Below, piece after piece: positions 16,656 to 24,929 of a DNA stretch of 40,938 nt. The first letter of the stretch is position 1; every line of letters starts with the position of its first letter. This DNA is from Calditrichota bacterium (GTDB taxonomy: Bacteria > Zhuqueibacterota > JdFR-76 > BMS3Abin05). The notes beneath the pieces were generated by a model, which was not told where the DNA came from, did no database searches, and saw only the letters and a list, made by a program, of their open reading frames with translations. Location of the stretch: the NCBI GenBank assembly GCA_013151735.1, contig JAADHR010000059.1, forward strand, positions 1 to 40,938, read 5' to 3'. The position numbers and the translations under genes are program-made.

Positions 16656-18548
16656 ATGGCATCTTTAGAGGGAGAGGTATATTATCCATCTCAGACAGTT
16701 ATTGATCAGGCAACCATTAAAGATTACGACTCTTTGTATCAAAAATCCATCAAAAACCGGGAAGAATTTTGGGCCGAGGAAGCCGAAAAGCTGGATTGGT
16801 TTAAAAAGTGGGATCGGGTACTTGATGACCGTGACAAACCCTTTTACAAATGGTTTGTCGGGGGGAAAATCAACATCATCCACAACGCAATCGACCGTCA
16901 TCTCAAAACATGGCGCCGGAATAAACTGGCTCTCATCTGGGAGGGGGAACCGGGAGATTTTAGAACCTTTTCTTACCACGCGTTGAATCGGGAGGTTTCC
17001 AAATTTGCCAATATCCTGAAGAGTATGGGCGTTAAAAAGGGAGACATTGTGACGATCTACATGCCCCAGATTCCCGAATTGATGTTTGCAATGTTGGCCT
17101 GTGCCAAAATCGGGGCCATTCACAGCGTGGTTTACGGAGGATTTAGTGTGGAAGCGCTGGCCGAACGCATTGCCGATGCCAAGAGCCGGGTTCTGGTAAC
17201 CGCGGACGGTGGATGGCGCCGGGGCAAAATTAACGACCTGAAAAAGATCGTGGATGAGGCCATTAAGCGATCGCCAACCATTGAATCGTGCGTGGTGGTC
17301 AAACGAACCGGACACGAGGTGTATATGGAAAGCGGCCGGGACTTTTGGTACGAAGACCTCATGAATTTTCCTATTGCCTGTGAATCGTGTGGAACAGCTG
17401 AAATGGATGCGGAAGACACGCTTTTCATCCTTTACACATCCGGTACCACCGGAAAGCCGAAGGGACAGGTGCACACCCATGGAGGATATGCGGTTTATAC
17501 GTCAACAACCCATCGGTATGTATTCGATATTAAAGAAGATGACCGGTTTTGGTGCGCCGCAGATCCGGGCTGGATTACCGGACACAGTTATATTATTTAC
17601 GGGCCGCTAATTAACGGCGCGACCGTTATGATGTACGAAGGCGCCCCCAATTACCCGTACCCCAATCGCTGGTGGCAAATGATTGAAAAATATGGAATCA
17701 ACATCCTGTACACCTCCCCTACGGCTATTCGCGGCCTGATGCGATTTGGCGATGATTGGCCGCGCCGCTACGATCTGAGCAGTCTGCGGCTTTTGGGGTC
17801 GGTGGGTGAACCCATCAACCCGGAAGCCTGGCGCTGGTACTACGAGGTGATCGGTCAAAAGCGGTGCCCGATCATGGATACCTGGTGGCAAACGGAAACG
17901 GGCGGATTTATGATCACCCCATTGCCCATCACGCCGCTAAAACCGGGATCGGCCACGAAGCCGTTTTTTGGGATTGAGGTCGGGATTGTGGACGAAGAGG
18001 GAAAAGATGTGGCCCCGGGGGAAGAGGGAAAATTGGTGATCAAAGCCCCATGGCCGGGAATGGCCCGGACCATTTTGGGGGACCCTGATCGATATGTAAA
18101 TACGTACTGGAAAGATTACGAAAAACAGGGTTGGTACAAGGCGGGTGATTCCGCCCGAATCGACAAAGACGGCTACATCTGGATTATTGGGCGCATTGAT
18201 GATGTGATTAAGGTGAGCGGGTATCGTCTGGGAACCGCAGAAATTGAAAGCGCTCTGGTGAGCCATCCCTCCGTTTCGGAGGCAGCAGCAATCGGACTTC
18301 CCCATGAGCTAAAGGGACACGCCATCCACGCATTTGTTATTCTGAAAACGGGTCAAAAAGCATCACCGGAATTGGCCGATGAACTGCGGGACCATGTGGC
18401 GCGGGAGATCGGGCCCATTGCCCGTCCGGAGGCCGTTAATTTTGTTGACTCATTGCCCAAAACACGGAGCGGAAAGATCATGCGGCGGGTTCTAAAGGCA
18501 AAAATTCTGGGACAGGATGTGGGAGATTTGAGTACGCTGGAAGAATAG
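16656..18548 (+). CDS. acs: Acetyl-CoA synthetase (acetate-CoA ligase, AMP-forming)
   Basis: Activates acetate via acetyl-AMP to acetyl-CoA; cytoplasmic. The 630-residue protein shows the N-terminal Acs domain (FWAEEAEKLDWFKKWDRV), the P-loop-like YTSGTTGKPKGQVHTHGG, AADPGWITGHSY, LGSVGEPINPEAW, and DTWWQTETGG, whose second Trp limits the acyl pocket to acetate in Acs. The C-terminal RIDDVIKVSGYRLGTAEIE hinge and PKTRSGKIMRR, holding the catalytic lysine that protein acetyltransferases modify, are intact. AAAGGAGAAGCAATT precedes the ATG. It is transcribed alone from its own promoter. A GNAT acetyltransferase and an AcuB-like protein are encoded 2.6 kb downstream on the other strand. Confidence 0.96.
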   Translation: MASLEGEVYYPSQTVIDQATIKDYDSLYQKSIKNREEFWAEEAEKLDWFKKWDRVLDDRDKPFYKWFVGGKINIIHNAIDRHLKTWRRNKLALIWEGEPGDFRTFSYHALNREVSKFANILKSMGVKKGDIVTIYMPQIPELMFAMLACAKIGAIHSVVYGGFSVEALAERIADAKSRVLVTADGGWRRGKINDLKKIVDEAIKRSPTIESCVVVKRTGHEVYMESGRDFWYEDLMNFPIACESCGTAEMDAEDTLFILYTSGTTGKPKGQVHTHGGYAVYTSTTHRYVFDIKEDDRFWCAADPGWITGHSYIIYGPLINGATVMMYEGAPNYPYPNRWWQMIEKYGINILYTSPTAIRGLMRFGDDWPRRYDLSSLRLLGSVGEPINPEAWRWYYEVIGQKRCPIMDTWWQTETGGFMITPLPITPLKPGSATKPFFGIEVGIVDEEGKDVAPGEEGKLVIKAPWPGMARTILGDPDRYVNTYWKDYEKQGWYKAGDSARIDKDGYIWIIGRIDDVIKVSGYRLGTAEIESALVSHPSVSEAAAIGLPHELKGHAIHAFVILKTGQKASPELADELRDHVAREIGPIARPEAVNFVDSLPKTRSGKIMRRVLKAKILGQDVGDLSTLEE

Positions 18549-18570
18549 GTCGGCCTTAAAAAGCCTTTGC

Positions 18571-18599
18571 CCACGAATTTCACGAATTTTCATGAATTG
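18571..18599. repeat. Dispersed ACGAATTTCACGAATT repeat, copy 1
   Basis: CCCACGAATTTCACGAATTT followed by TCATGAATT. Related sequences occur at 24873-24890, 26322-26382, 34547-34621 and about 37357-37402, all between genes. It fills the short gap between the convergent acs and polyprenyl synthase genes. Confidence 0.6.
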
Positions 18600-18608
18600 A
18601 TTGTACGA

Positions 18609-19601
18609 CTAATAATTTCTGTGGGAAACCAATTCCAGGAACAGCTCCAGGTTTTTGCGCCCCCTTGTTTCGGGCAAAACGGAAAGCTGTTCCTGCGCCT
18701 TTTGGAAATGGTCTTGGATGCAGGTTTCAGCGGCTTGCAGGGTTCCCGTTTCCTGAAAGAGTTCGGCAACCCGTTTCACCCCTTCAACATCAATTGCGGG
18801 CCGATCCAGAATGCTGTGGATTTCCCGCTTCGTGGCCGGACTTCCGACTTCGAGGGCGTGAATTAATAAGAAGGTTTTCTTCCGCTGGAGGATGTCGCTG
18901 CCCCAATCCTTTCCGAGAACCTTTTCATCGGCAGTTACATCGAGCAGATCATCCTGAATTTGAAAGGCCATTCCCATATTCAGCCCGTATTCCCACAGGC
19001 TGCGGATGTGTTCTTCGGATCCGTTTCCGAAAATTCCCCCGATCTGCGTACAAAGCGCAATCAGGACGGCCGTTTTTTTGCGAATCATTGTAAAGTAATC
19101 GCTCAGGGTGACATTCCAGCGGCTTTCAAATTCCTTGTCCAGTGCCTGGCCTTCGCATAATTCCCGCAGGGCGTCCGAAAAAAGTTTTCCGATTTCTGCG
19201 ATACGGGGATGGGCACAATTCATCAAATAGCGGTAAGACAGGGCGACCAGCCCGTCGCCGGAGAGAATGGCCACATTCACATCCCATTTTTTGTGGACGG
19301 TTTCCTGACCCCGGCGAATATCGTCCTGATCCATGACATCATCATGAATGAGGGTAAAGTTGTGGAGCATTTCCACGGCTACGGCCGCATCCAGGCAGTC
19401 CTCTGCGCGCCCGCCCACCGCTTCACTGGACAGGAGAAGCAGAACCGGCCGGAGACGTTTTCCTCCGCCGTCAATAATATATTTCATCGGCTCATAAAGG
19501 ATGGCGGGTTCCTTGTGCTCAAAAACGGATTGAATGCGCGTGTTCACAAGGGTCCGAAGATGGGTTAATTTTTTTTCAAATTCAGTCAACAAAAATCCCA
19601 T
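18609..19601 (-). CDS. Polyprenyl (isoprenyl) diphosphate synthase
   Basis: A 330-residue trans-prenyltransferase that elongates allylic diphosphates with isopentenyl diphosphate. Seen: GGGKRLRP (45-52), the first aspartate-rich motif DDVMD (87-91) with RRG (96-98), and the second motif FQIQDDLLD (213-221), followed by GKDWGSDI and KKT. The residue five before the first motif is Phe and the motif has no two-residue insertion, a pattern I associate with short-chain (C15-C20) products, so a GGPP/FPP synthase is likelier than an octaprenyl one; this is inference. No ribosome binding site is obvious before the ATG at 19601. It lies 90 bases after the permease gene on the same strand. Confidence 0.93.
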   Translation of the reverse strand: MGFLLTEFEKKLTHLRTLVNTRIQSVFEHKEPAILYEPMKYIIDGGGKRLRPVLLLLSSEAVGGRAEDCLDAAVAVEMLHNFTLIHDDVMDQDDIRRGQETVHKKWDVNVAILSGDGLVALSYRYLMNCAHPRIAEIGKLFSDALRELCEGQALDKEFESRWNVTLSDYFTMIRKKTAVLIALCTQIGGIFGNGSEEHIRSLWEYGLNMGMAFQIQDDLLDVTADEKVLGKDWGSDILQRKKTFLLIHALEVGSPATKREIHSILDRPAIDVEGVKRVAELFQETGTLQAAETCIQDHFQKAQEQLSVLPETRGRKNLELFLELVSHRNY

Positions 19602-19691
19602 GCATTACATTTGATGAACAGGTTTTTCAATTGCCGGCCATGCCGTATCCGGATAAGAATATTGGGAGCTCCTTTTTTTCAAAAGTTCTCA

Positions 19692-20915
19692 CTATTCGTA
19701 GCGCAGCGCTTCAATTGGATTCAGTTTCGCAGCCTTGGAAGCCGGGTAAATTCCAAAAAAAAGACCCACAAAAGATGAAAACACAATGGCTACCAGGACG
19801 GCCCATACCGGAACAGCTGACGGCATTTTAAGGGCCAGTCCCAGAATTTTTCCGCCCCCCACTCCAAGAATAACACCGATAATTCCACCGATTTCACTCA
19901 GAATAACGGCTTCCACGATAAATTGCCAGAGGATGTCCTTTTTCTTGGCGCCAATGGCTTTCCGGATGCCTATTTCCCGGGTGCGTTCGGTTACGGATAC
20001 CAGCATGATATTCATAATCCCGATACCGCCCACAATAAGTGACATGGCGGCGATGGCCGTGGCCACAATGGATATGTAACCGCTGATTTTATTCCACGTG
20101 TCCAGAAGCGATTCCCGGGTGACAATTTCAAAATCGTTCGGTTTCCCCGGGGGAACTTTCCGTACCGAACGGAGAATGCCTGTGACTTCATCAATTGCAG
20201 GGGCGATGAGATCCGGGCGATCGGCCTGCAAAGCAATGGAAATGGAGCGCCGGCTTCCAAAATATTTGAAAAAGGTGGAAATAGGCATGAAAACAACATT
20301 GTCTTGACTGAACCCAAAAATCTTCCCTTTTTCTTCAAATACCCCGATCACGCGCATTTTATGGCCATTGACCAGAACCAATTTCCCAAGGGGACTCTCA
20401 AAAGGGAAAAGTTTGTCAACGATGTCCATCCCCAGAATACAGACATCCCGGGTGCTGTGCACATCGTCTCTTGTAATGAAACGGCCTTCCTTCAACATGT
20501 AGCCACTCACAAGTGCCCAATATTCATTTCCCCCTTTGGCAAGAACCGTTGGGTTGGTGTGGCGTCCCTTGTATTTTACCGTAATGCCAAACTGATCATC
20601 ATCCGGGGAAATCAATTTAATGAGAGTGGCGCGTTCTTCAATAGCCCGAACCTCTTTCATCGTGATATCCTTGCGATTGCGAATATCACTGCTCAGGCGT
20701 CCGGTTTGAATGGCCGGGTATTTTTGAACATAAAACGTACTGCTTCCGATAATGGACAGCTCTTTGCCCACTCGTTTGTTGAATCCCTGAACCAGAGTCT
20801 GCATAGAAATAATGGCGAGAACTCCGAATACAATGCCAATGGTTGTGAGAATGGCCCGGGCTTTGTTTGCCCGGATAGACTCAATGGCCATCCACAAACT
20901 TTCATGTAAATCCAT
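19692..20915 (-). CDS. MacB/FtsX-type ABC transporter permease
   Basis: A 407-residue protein with the MacB layout: one N-terminal membrane helix (about 20-42, TTIGIVFGVLAIISM), a large periplasmic MacB-type domain (about 43-275), and three C-terminal helices (about 278-305, 330-355, 370-395). The coupling helix reads TERTREIGIRKAIGA, and the protein ends NPIEALRYE, both characteristic. Such permeases drive lipoprotein, peptide or drug extrusion with a separate ATPase and often a membrane-fusion protein, but neither gene is adjacent here. AGAGGTGG lies before the ATG. It follows the terminator of the upstream GNAT operon, so it probably has its own promoter in 20916-21040. Confidence 0.93.
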   Translation of the reverse strand: MDLHESLWMAIESIRANKARAILTTIGIVFGVLAIISMQTLVQGFNKRVGKELSIIGSSTFYVQKYPAIQTGRLSSDIRNRKDITMKEVRAIEERATLIKLISPDDDQFGITVKYKGRHTNPTVLAKGGNEYWALVSGYMLKEGRFITRDDVHSTRDVCILGMDIVDKLFPFESPLGKLVLVNGHKMRVIGVFEEKGKIFGFSQDNVVFMPISTFFKYFGSRRSISIALQADRPDLIAPAIDEVTGILRSVRKVPPGKPNDFEIVTRESLLDTWNKISGYISIVATAIAAMSLIVGGIGIMNIMLVSVTERTREIGIRKAIGAKKKDILWQFIVEAVILSEIGGIIGVILGVGGGKILGLALKMPSAVPVWAVLVAIVFSSFVGLFFGIYPASKAAKLNPIEALRYE

Positions 20916-21042
20916 GAATCCACCTCTTAATAAATTTAAAAATAAGAAATTTCAATAAGATAATCAAGCAGTTCTTTTGATAAAACCGCCAATTTACAGA
21001 TACGGGAAAAATAATAATTTGCTTCAATAAATTTTAATAAAT

Positions 21043-21071
21043 AAAAAAAGCCGAAATCGAATGATTTCGGC
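21043..21071 (-). terminator. Intrinsic terminator after the GNAT gene
   Basis: On the minus strand GCCGAAATC (21071-21063), a 4-base loop, and GATTTCGGC (21058-21050) form a perfect 9-bp stem followed by seven T (21049-21043). It lies 50 bases after the stop of the acetyltransferase gene and ends the PaaK-AcuB-GNAT unit. Confidence 0.9.
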
Positions 21072-21123
21072 CTGAGATCAGCATTTTCTCCCCACTATAT
21101 GAAATCGAGCGGTGACTGCGAAA

Positions 21124-21717
21124 TCAGCCCCCGTGATCCTCGGCATCCATGAGCATCTTATCCATGTATTCCCACAGCTTGGAGATGTCTTGTGTCATGA
21201 TGATGAGGTCGTGTTTTCGTCCCCGTAAATCCTTAACATGGTCTTTCAGCTGGGCTTCCTTTTGAAATCCGATGGTTTCAAAAACACGAATGGCTCCTTC
21301 CTGAGAATCCATCATTTCCGCTTCCACTTTTTCGATGCCAAGGAACTGTGCCAGCAGGAAGATTTCTTTTGCCAGAATTAAGCCCAGTCCCTTTCTTCGG
21401 TATTCGGGAGAGGTGACCATGCGAATTTCTCCCACGTGCTGTGACCATCCGTGGCTGGCACGGTGCAGTGTGGCGTCCCCCACCACTTTGTCATCGATAA
21501 AGGCCAGAATCGGGATAATTTTTTCGTAATCGATGTGTTGGGCCCACTCATGAATCACTTTTGGATCGGTCACGTCGTCTTTAAGAAAGAGACGATCTTC
21601 TGGTCTGAGACCGATGAAAAAATCGTAGAGCGCCTTTTCGTCTGATTTTTTCATGGGTCGAAGGGTTACCGGTGTACCATCCCTTAGCTTCTTGGTTTTT
21701 GGGTAGTCTTTAAACAT
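21124..21717 (-). CDS. GNAT-family acetyltransferase
   Basis: A 197-residue single-domain N-acetyltransferase using acetyl-CoA. It opens GTPVTLRPMKKSDEKALYDFF and carries the acetyl-CoA loop YRRKGLGLILAKEI; the C-terminal part has the usual MDSQEGAIRVFETIGF element. This N-terminus resembles the acetyltransferase module of Pat/Pka-type protein lysine acetyltransferases. I start at 21717 because AAAGGAGTAACT precedes that ATG; an upstream frame to 21852 adds 45 residues of no family character. It is the last gene after a PaaK-like ligase and an AcuB-like sensor, close to acs. In Bacillus, AcuA (GNAT) acetylates acetyl-CoA synthetase, which makes Acs or the neighbouring ligase a possible target; that is inference. 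Confidence 0.9.
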   Translation of the reverse strand: MFKDYPKTKKLRDGTPVTLRPMKKSDEKALYDFFIGLRPEDRLFLKDDVTDPKVIHEWAQHIDYEKIIPILAFIDDKVVGDATLHRASHGWSQHVGEIRMVTSPEYRRKGLGLILAKEIFLLAQFLGIEKVEAEMMDSQEGAIRVFETIGFQKEAQLKDHVKDLRGRKHDLIIMTQDISKLWEYMDKMLMDAEDHGG

Positions 21718-21855
21718 AGTTACTCCTTTTTTAGGTTGAAAAATTGAGAACTTCTGTCTTTGATCTAAAGGGTCAAGAACAAGAATAATAACCTGTTGAA
21801 TTATCGGATTGATGTCAATTGCCGTCAATGAATTCCGCGTTTTGCAGGACAAACA

Positions 21856-22509
21856 TTACTCTTCACAGGCGATCGTTGAAAGGACCACAAATCCTTCTTT
21901 TTCAATTTCAGACACCAATTTATCCACATTTTTTGTGCATTGAATACGCATCACAATTTTGCGCAATTTGGGGTCTTCATGCCGGGGTGCAACCAAGCTG
22001 ATAATATTGACGTGGTATTCTTTAATAATGGAGGCCAATTTGTAGATTTGCCCGGGCTTGTCCTCTGCTTCAATCGTAATCCGAATACCGCGCGCGCCCA
22101 CTCCCATCACATCCAGAAATTGGTCGACAATATCGGTAAGCGTAATAATGCCGAGAAGATTTTTTTTGCGGTCGGTCACCGGCAACCCCCCAATCCGATG
22201 TTCCCGCATAATCATGGCGGCATCTTCCAGAGTCATTTCAGGATGAGCTGTTAAAACATCCTTTGTCATAATATCTTTTGCGGTGATTTTATCCAACAGA
22301 TAATTAAGTTCGTAAACCGAAAGGGTGGTGGCCGGCGAGGCCGATGCCTTTTTAATGTCCGATTCCGTTACAATTCCTACCACTTTCCCCTTTTTCACGA
22401 CCGGGATGTGTCGAATATGGTTTTCCTTCATGGCGTGAATCACTTGGTTGAAGGAATCGGTTTCTCCGACCGTGATTACATCCGTTTTCATGTAATCTTT
22501 AACAATCAT
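21856..22509 (-). CDS. AcuB-like protein: two CBS domains plus ACT domain
   Basis: A 217-residue regulatory protein. CBS domain 1 (about 1-55: MIVKDYMKTDVITV...IPVVKKGKVVGIVTESD), CBS domain 2 (about 75-132: AKDIMTKDVLTAHPEMTLEDAA...LLGIITLTDIVDQFL), then an ACT domain (about 142-212: IRITIEAEDKPGQIYKLASIIKEYHVNI). CBS pairs usually bind adenine nucleotides (AMP, ATP, SAM); ACT domains bind small ligands such as amino acids. This order matches AcuB of the acetoin/acetate utilisation group. It starts four bases after the PaaK-like gene stop, so it is co-expressed with it, and is followed by the GNAT gene. It may sense AMP produced by the AMP-forming ligases. Confidence 0.93.
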   Translation of the reverse strand: MIVKDYMKTDVITVGETDSFNQVIHAMKENHIRHIPVVKKGKVVGIVTESDIKKASASPATTLSVYELNYLLDKITAKDIMTKDVLTAHPEMTLEDAAMIMREHRIGGLPVTDRKKNLLGIITLTDIVDQFLDVMGVGARGIRITIEAEDKPGQIYKLASIIKEYHVNIISLVAPRHEDPKLRKIVMRIQCTKNVDKLVSEIEKEGFVVLSTIACEE

Positions 22510-22513
22510 CTGC

Positions 22514-23740
22514 TCACTCCCATTTTCTTACGTCGATTACCCTACGATCGGGAATTTCAAAAGCATGAACCCATTTCACATTTCCATAGACCTTTACAAC
22601 GCTTTTAAGGGCCTCTTCGATTTCGTCCGTTCGTCCCTCGCACCCGGTTTCGGCCGCAATCAGCTGATAGGTCAGGATGTCTTTGTGACCGGTGCGGGTA
22701 ACCAAAATTTGAAAATCTTTTACACAGGGTATTTTCTTCAACACATCCCAAACCTGGCTGGGGTGAACAAACATGCCCTTCACCTTAACGCCTTCACCCA
22801 CACGCCCCTTGTACCCGCCCAGACGCGGTGAGGCATCGCCACAGGGACAAGGCTCTTTCATAAAAAAGGACAAATCGCCCGTACCAAACCGAATAAGGGG
22901 ATAAGTGGCATTAAAATGGGTGACCACAATCTCACCGGTTTCTCCGGGAGGACATTCCTTGCCTGTGGCCGGGTCGCAAATCTGCACCAGTGTCTGGTCG
23001 CTCACGTGCCAGCCTTCCTGCTGCGTACATTCAAATCCGGCACAGCCAATATCGGCTGTGGCGTAAACTTGAAAAACAGAGATACCGTAGTCCTCCTGAA
23101 ACTCCCTGCGAAGCGAGGGCGGAAGGGGCTCGCCCGTGACCAGGGCCACCCGATAATGCAGCTCCTTTTTGGGATGAATGCCCATTTCTTCTGCCCTTTT
23201 TAGAATGGCCATCAAATAGGAGGGCGTGCCGGTGTAGCCGGTGATGTTTTGAGAAAGGGCTGCCTTTACCTGTAAATCGGTGTTTCCGACACCGGCGGGA
23301 AAGACGACACAACCTATTTTCCGCAAGCCCGCATCCAGCATAAATCCTCCGGGGGTCATGTGATAAGAGAAGGTGTTTTGAACGACATCCCCTTCACGAA
23401 AACCGGCTAAACGGAGGGCCTTTTCAAAGTGCCAAAAATCATCTGTATCGCCTTCGGGATCAAAAATCGGTCCCGGCGAGAGAAAGATTCGTCGTAATTG
23501 ACTCACGGGTTGCGCCAGCCATCCGCCAAACGGCGGATTTTCAGCCTGAAGCCGAATGAGATCATCTTTGTGTGTAACAGGGATTTTTTCCAAATCGGCT
23601 GGCGTAGAAAAATCGTTAGGGTTGAGGTGGTTTGAATCGAGCAAAAATTTAAAATAGGGTGCGTGTGCGTAAGTGTAGGAAATCAGATCGCTTATTGTTT
23701 CCGAAAACGGAAGATGTTTGGTGTTTGGTGTGCGTGTCAC
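22514..23740 (-). CDS. Phenylacetate-CoA ligase-like enzyme
   Basis: A 408-residue AMP-forming ligase of the PaaK family, which activates phenylacetate or other aryl/short acids to CoA thioesters. Seen: LEKIPVTHKDDLIRLQ, SPGPIFDPEGDTDDFW where PaaK has a TSGTTG-type loop (here degenerate, SPGPIFDP), GYTGTPSYLMAI, VYATADIGCAGFEC, GETGEIVVTHFNATYPLIRFGTGD and the C-terminal GRVGEGVKVKGMFVHPSQV. The altered phosphate loop places it in the PaaK-like group without confirmed substrate. The start is GTG at 23740, chosen for the AGGAGAG site eight bases before it. It leads an operon with the AcuB-like and GNAT genes. Indolepyruvate-linked aryl acid activation, as in anaerobes, is possible. Confidence 0.88.
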   Translation of the reverse strand: MTRTPNTKHLPFSETISDLISYTYAHAPYFKFLLDSNHLNPNDFSTPADLEKIPVTHKDDLIRLQAENPPFGGWLAQPVSQLRRIFLSPGPIFDPEGDTDDFWHFEKALRLAGFREGDVVQNTFSYHMTPGGFMLDAGLRKIGCVVFPAGVGNTDLQVKAALSQNITGYTGTPSYLMAILKRAEEMGIHPKKELHYRVALVTGEPLPPSLRREFQEDYGISVFQVYATADIGCAGFECTQQEGWHVSDQTLVQICDPATGKECPPGETGEIVVTHFNATYPLIRFGTGDLSFFMKEPCPCGDASPRLGGYKGRVGEGVKVKGMFVHPSQVWDVLKKIPCVKDFQILVTRTGHKDILTYQLIAAETGCEGRTDEIEEALKSVVKVYGNVKWVHAFEIPDRRVIDVRKWE

Positions 23741-24042
23741 GTTTCTCTCCTACAATCGGTTTGTCAGCAAAGAAAACGCCGGAAAAAATAATCTGATCGT
23801 GCTTCAGGAGATGGAATGGCAAAAATAACTCGGATTAAAGAAACCCGTTTTTCTAACTTTCTGTTTTTATAATATAGGAAAAAGAATTCATAAATTCAAA
23901 ATAAAAATCACAATGGAGAGTTGCTGCTTCCGCAGGTGACAAAAATGAACCGTACCAAATTGACAGGATTATGTGAACAAACGAAGGAACAATGGGATTC
24001 AAAAGGTGCTTATATTTTTTTTCATTGGACGGGCCAGGCGGC
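23741..24042. other. 302-bp intergenic region between livF and the PaaK-like gene
   Basis: No gene seen. It holds the probable promoter of the PaaK-AcuB-GNAT operon (23871-23899) and a leader of roughly 125 bases. No convincing terminator for livF was found in the right part. Confidence 0.5.
23871..23899 (-). promoter_or_regulatory. Probable promoter of PaaK-AcuB-GNAT operon
   Basis: Minus strand TTGAAT (23899-23894), 17 bases, TATATT (23876-23871), with AT-rich flanks. This fits a sigma-70-type promoter about 130 bases before the GTG start. Confidence 0.45.
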
Positions 24043-24834
24043 CTACAGCCACCGTTTCCGGCGTTTGTAATGTTTCACATCGCGGAAGCTTTTTCGTTTG
24101 CCCAGTTCAGACAGGCCCAGATAAAATTCCCGGACATCGGGGTTATCTCTCAACTCTTCCGTCAAACCATCCAGTCCCACCCGCCCATTTTCCATAATGT
24201 AGGCATATTCCGAAATGGAAAGCGCTGCCCGGGCATTTTGCTCAACCAGCAAAATACTGACTTTTTCCTCGGTGTTGATCCGTTGAATAATCTCAAAAAT
24301 TTCCCGGACCAGAAGGGGCGCCAGCCCGAGGGAGGGTTCATCCAGCAGCATGAGGCGGGGTTTGGCCATCAGGGCCCGGCCGATGGCGAGCATCTGTTGT
24401 TCGCCACCGGAAATATAGCCGGCCACATTGTTTTTCAGGTCTTTCAGACGGGGAAAATAATCGTACACCATATCCAAATCCCGCTTCACATTTTGGCCGT
24501 CTTTTCGGGTGTACGCGCCGGCTTTCAGATTCTCTTCAATCGTCAGATGTTCAAACACGCGCCGGCCCTCCAGCACCTGAAAGATCCCCATCTGAACGAT
24601 TTCCTCGGCGCCCTTGTTGTCGATTCGCTTACCATTAAACTCGATGCTTCCGTCCGTAACCTCACCATCCTCGGATTTCAGCAATCCGGAAATCGCCTTT
24701 AACGTCGTGGTCTTTCCGGCGCCATTGGCTCCCAAAAGGGCAATAATTTTTCCATCCGGCACCTCGATGGACATTCCCTTCAGGACCAGGATGACTTTGT
24801 TGTAAACCACTTCAATATTGTTTAGTTTCAGCAT
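24043..24834 (-). CDS. livF: Branched-chain-type ABC transporter ATP-binding protein LivF
   Basis: A 263-residue ATPase. Walker A GANGAGKTT (35-43), the LivF-type Q-loop region MGIFQVLEGRRVFEHLTIEENL, signature YISGGEQQMLAIGRAL (about 148-163), Walker B LMLLDEPSLGLAP and the switch in LLVEQNARAAL are all present. A basic C-terminal tail (about 20 residues ending KRRKRWL) extends past the usual end; such tails are found in liv operons that include an acyl-CoA ligase. It is the last gene of the operon, after livK and separated from it by a strong hairpin. AGGA stands about 8 bases before ATG. Confidence 0.96.
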   Translation of the reverse strand: MLKLNNIEVVYNKVILVLKGMSIEVPDGKIIALLGANGAGKTTTLKAISGLLKSEDGEVTDGSIEFNGKRIDNKGAEEIVQMGIFQVLEGRRVFEHLTIEENLKAGAYTRKDGQNVKRDLDMVYDYFPRLKDLKNNVAGYISGGEQQMLAIGRALMAKPRLMLLDEPSLGLAPLLVREIFEIIQRINTEEKVSILLVEQNARAALSISEYAYIMENGRVGLDGLTEELRDNPDVREFYLGLSELGKRKSFRDVKHYKRRKRWL

Positions 24835-24895
24835 GCGGATCCTGCTAATGACTCTATTTCAAAAAGATTTTGCTCATGAATTTCACGAAAAGAAA

Positions 24896-24923
24896 GCTTC
24901 CGGAGGGACCCCCCTCCGGAAGC
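24896..24923. terminator. Strong hairpin between livK and livF
   Basis: GCTTCCGGAGGG (24896-24907) and CCCTCCGGAAGC (24912-24923) form a perfect 12-bp stem with a 4-base loop. On the minus strand it begins seven bases after the livK stop and is followed by TTTCTTTTC; on the plus strand CCTTTTTTATT follows. It could end most livK transcripts, or protect the 3' end of livK mRNA so that the binding protein is made in excess over livF. Confidence 0.8.
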
Positions 24924-24929
24924 CCTTTT

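Noticed and set aside
16665-17480. 271-residue minus-strand frame opposite acs
   Set aside because: Antisense shadow; acs is unambiguous on the plus strand.
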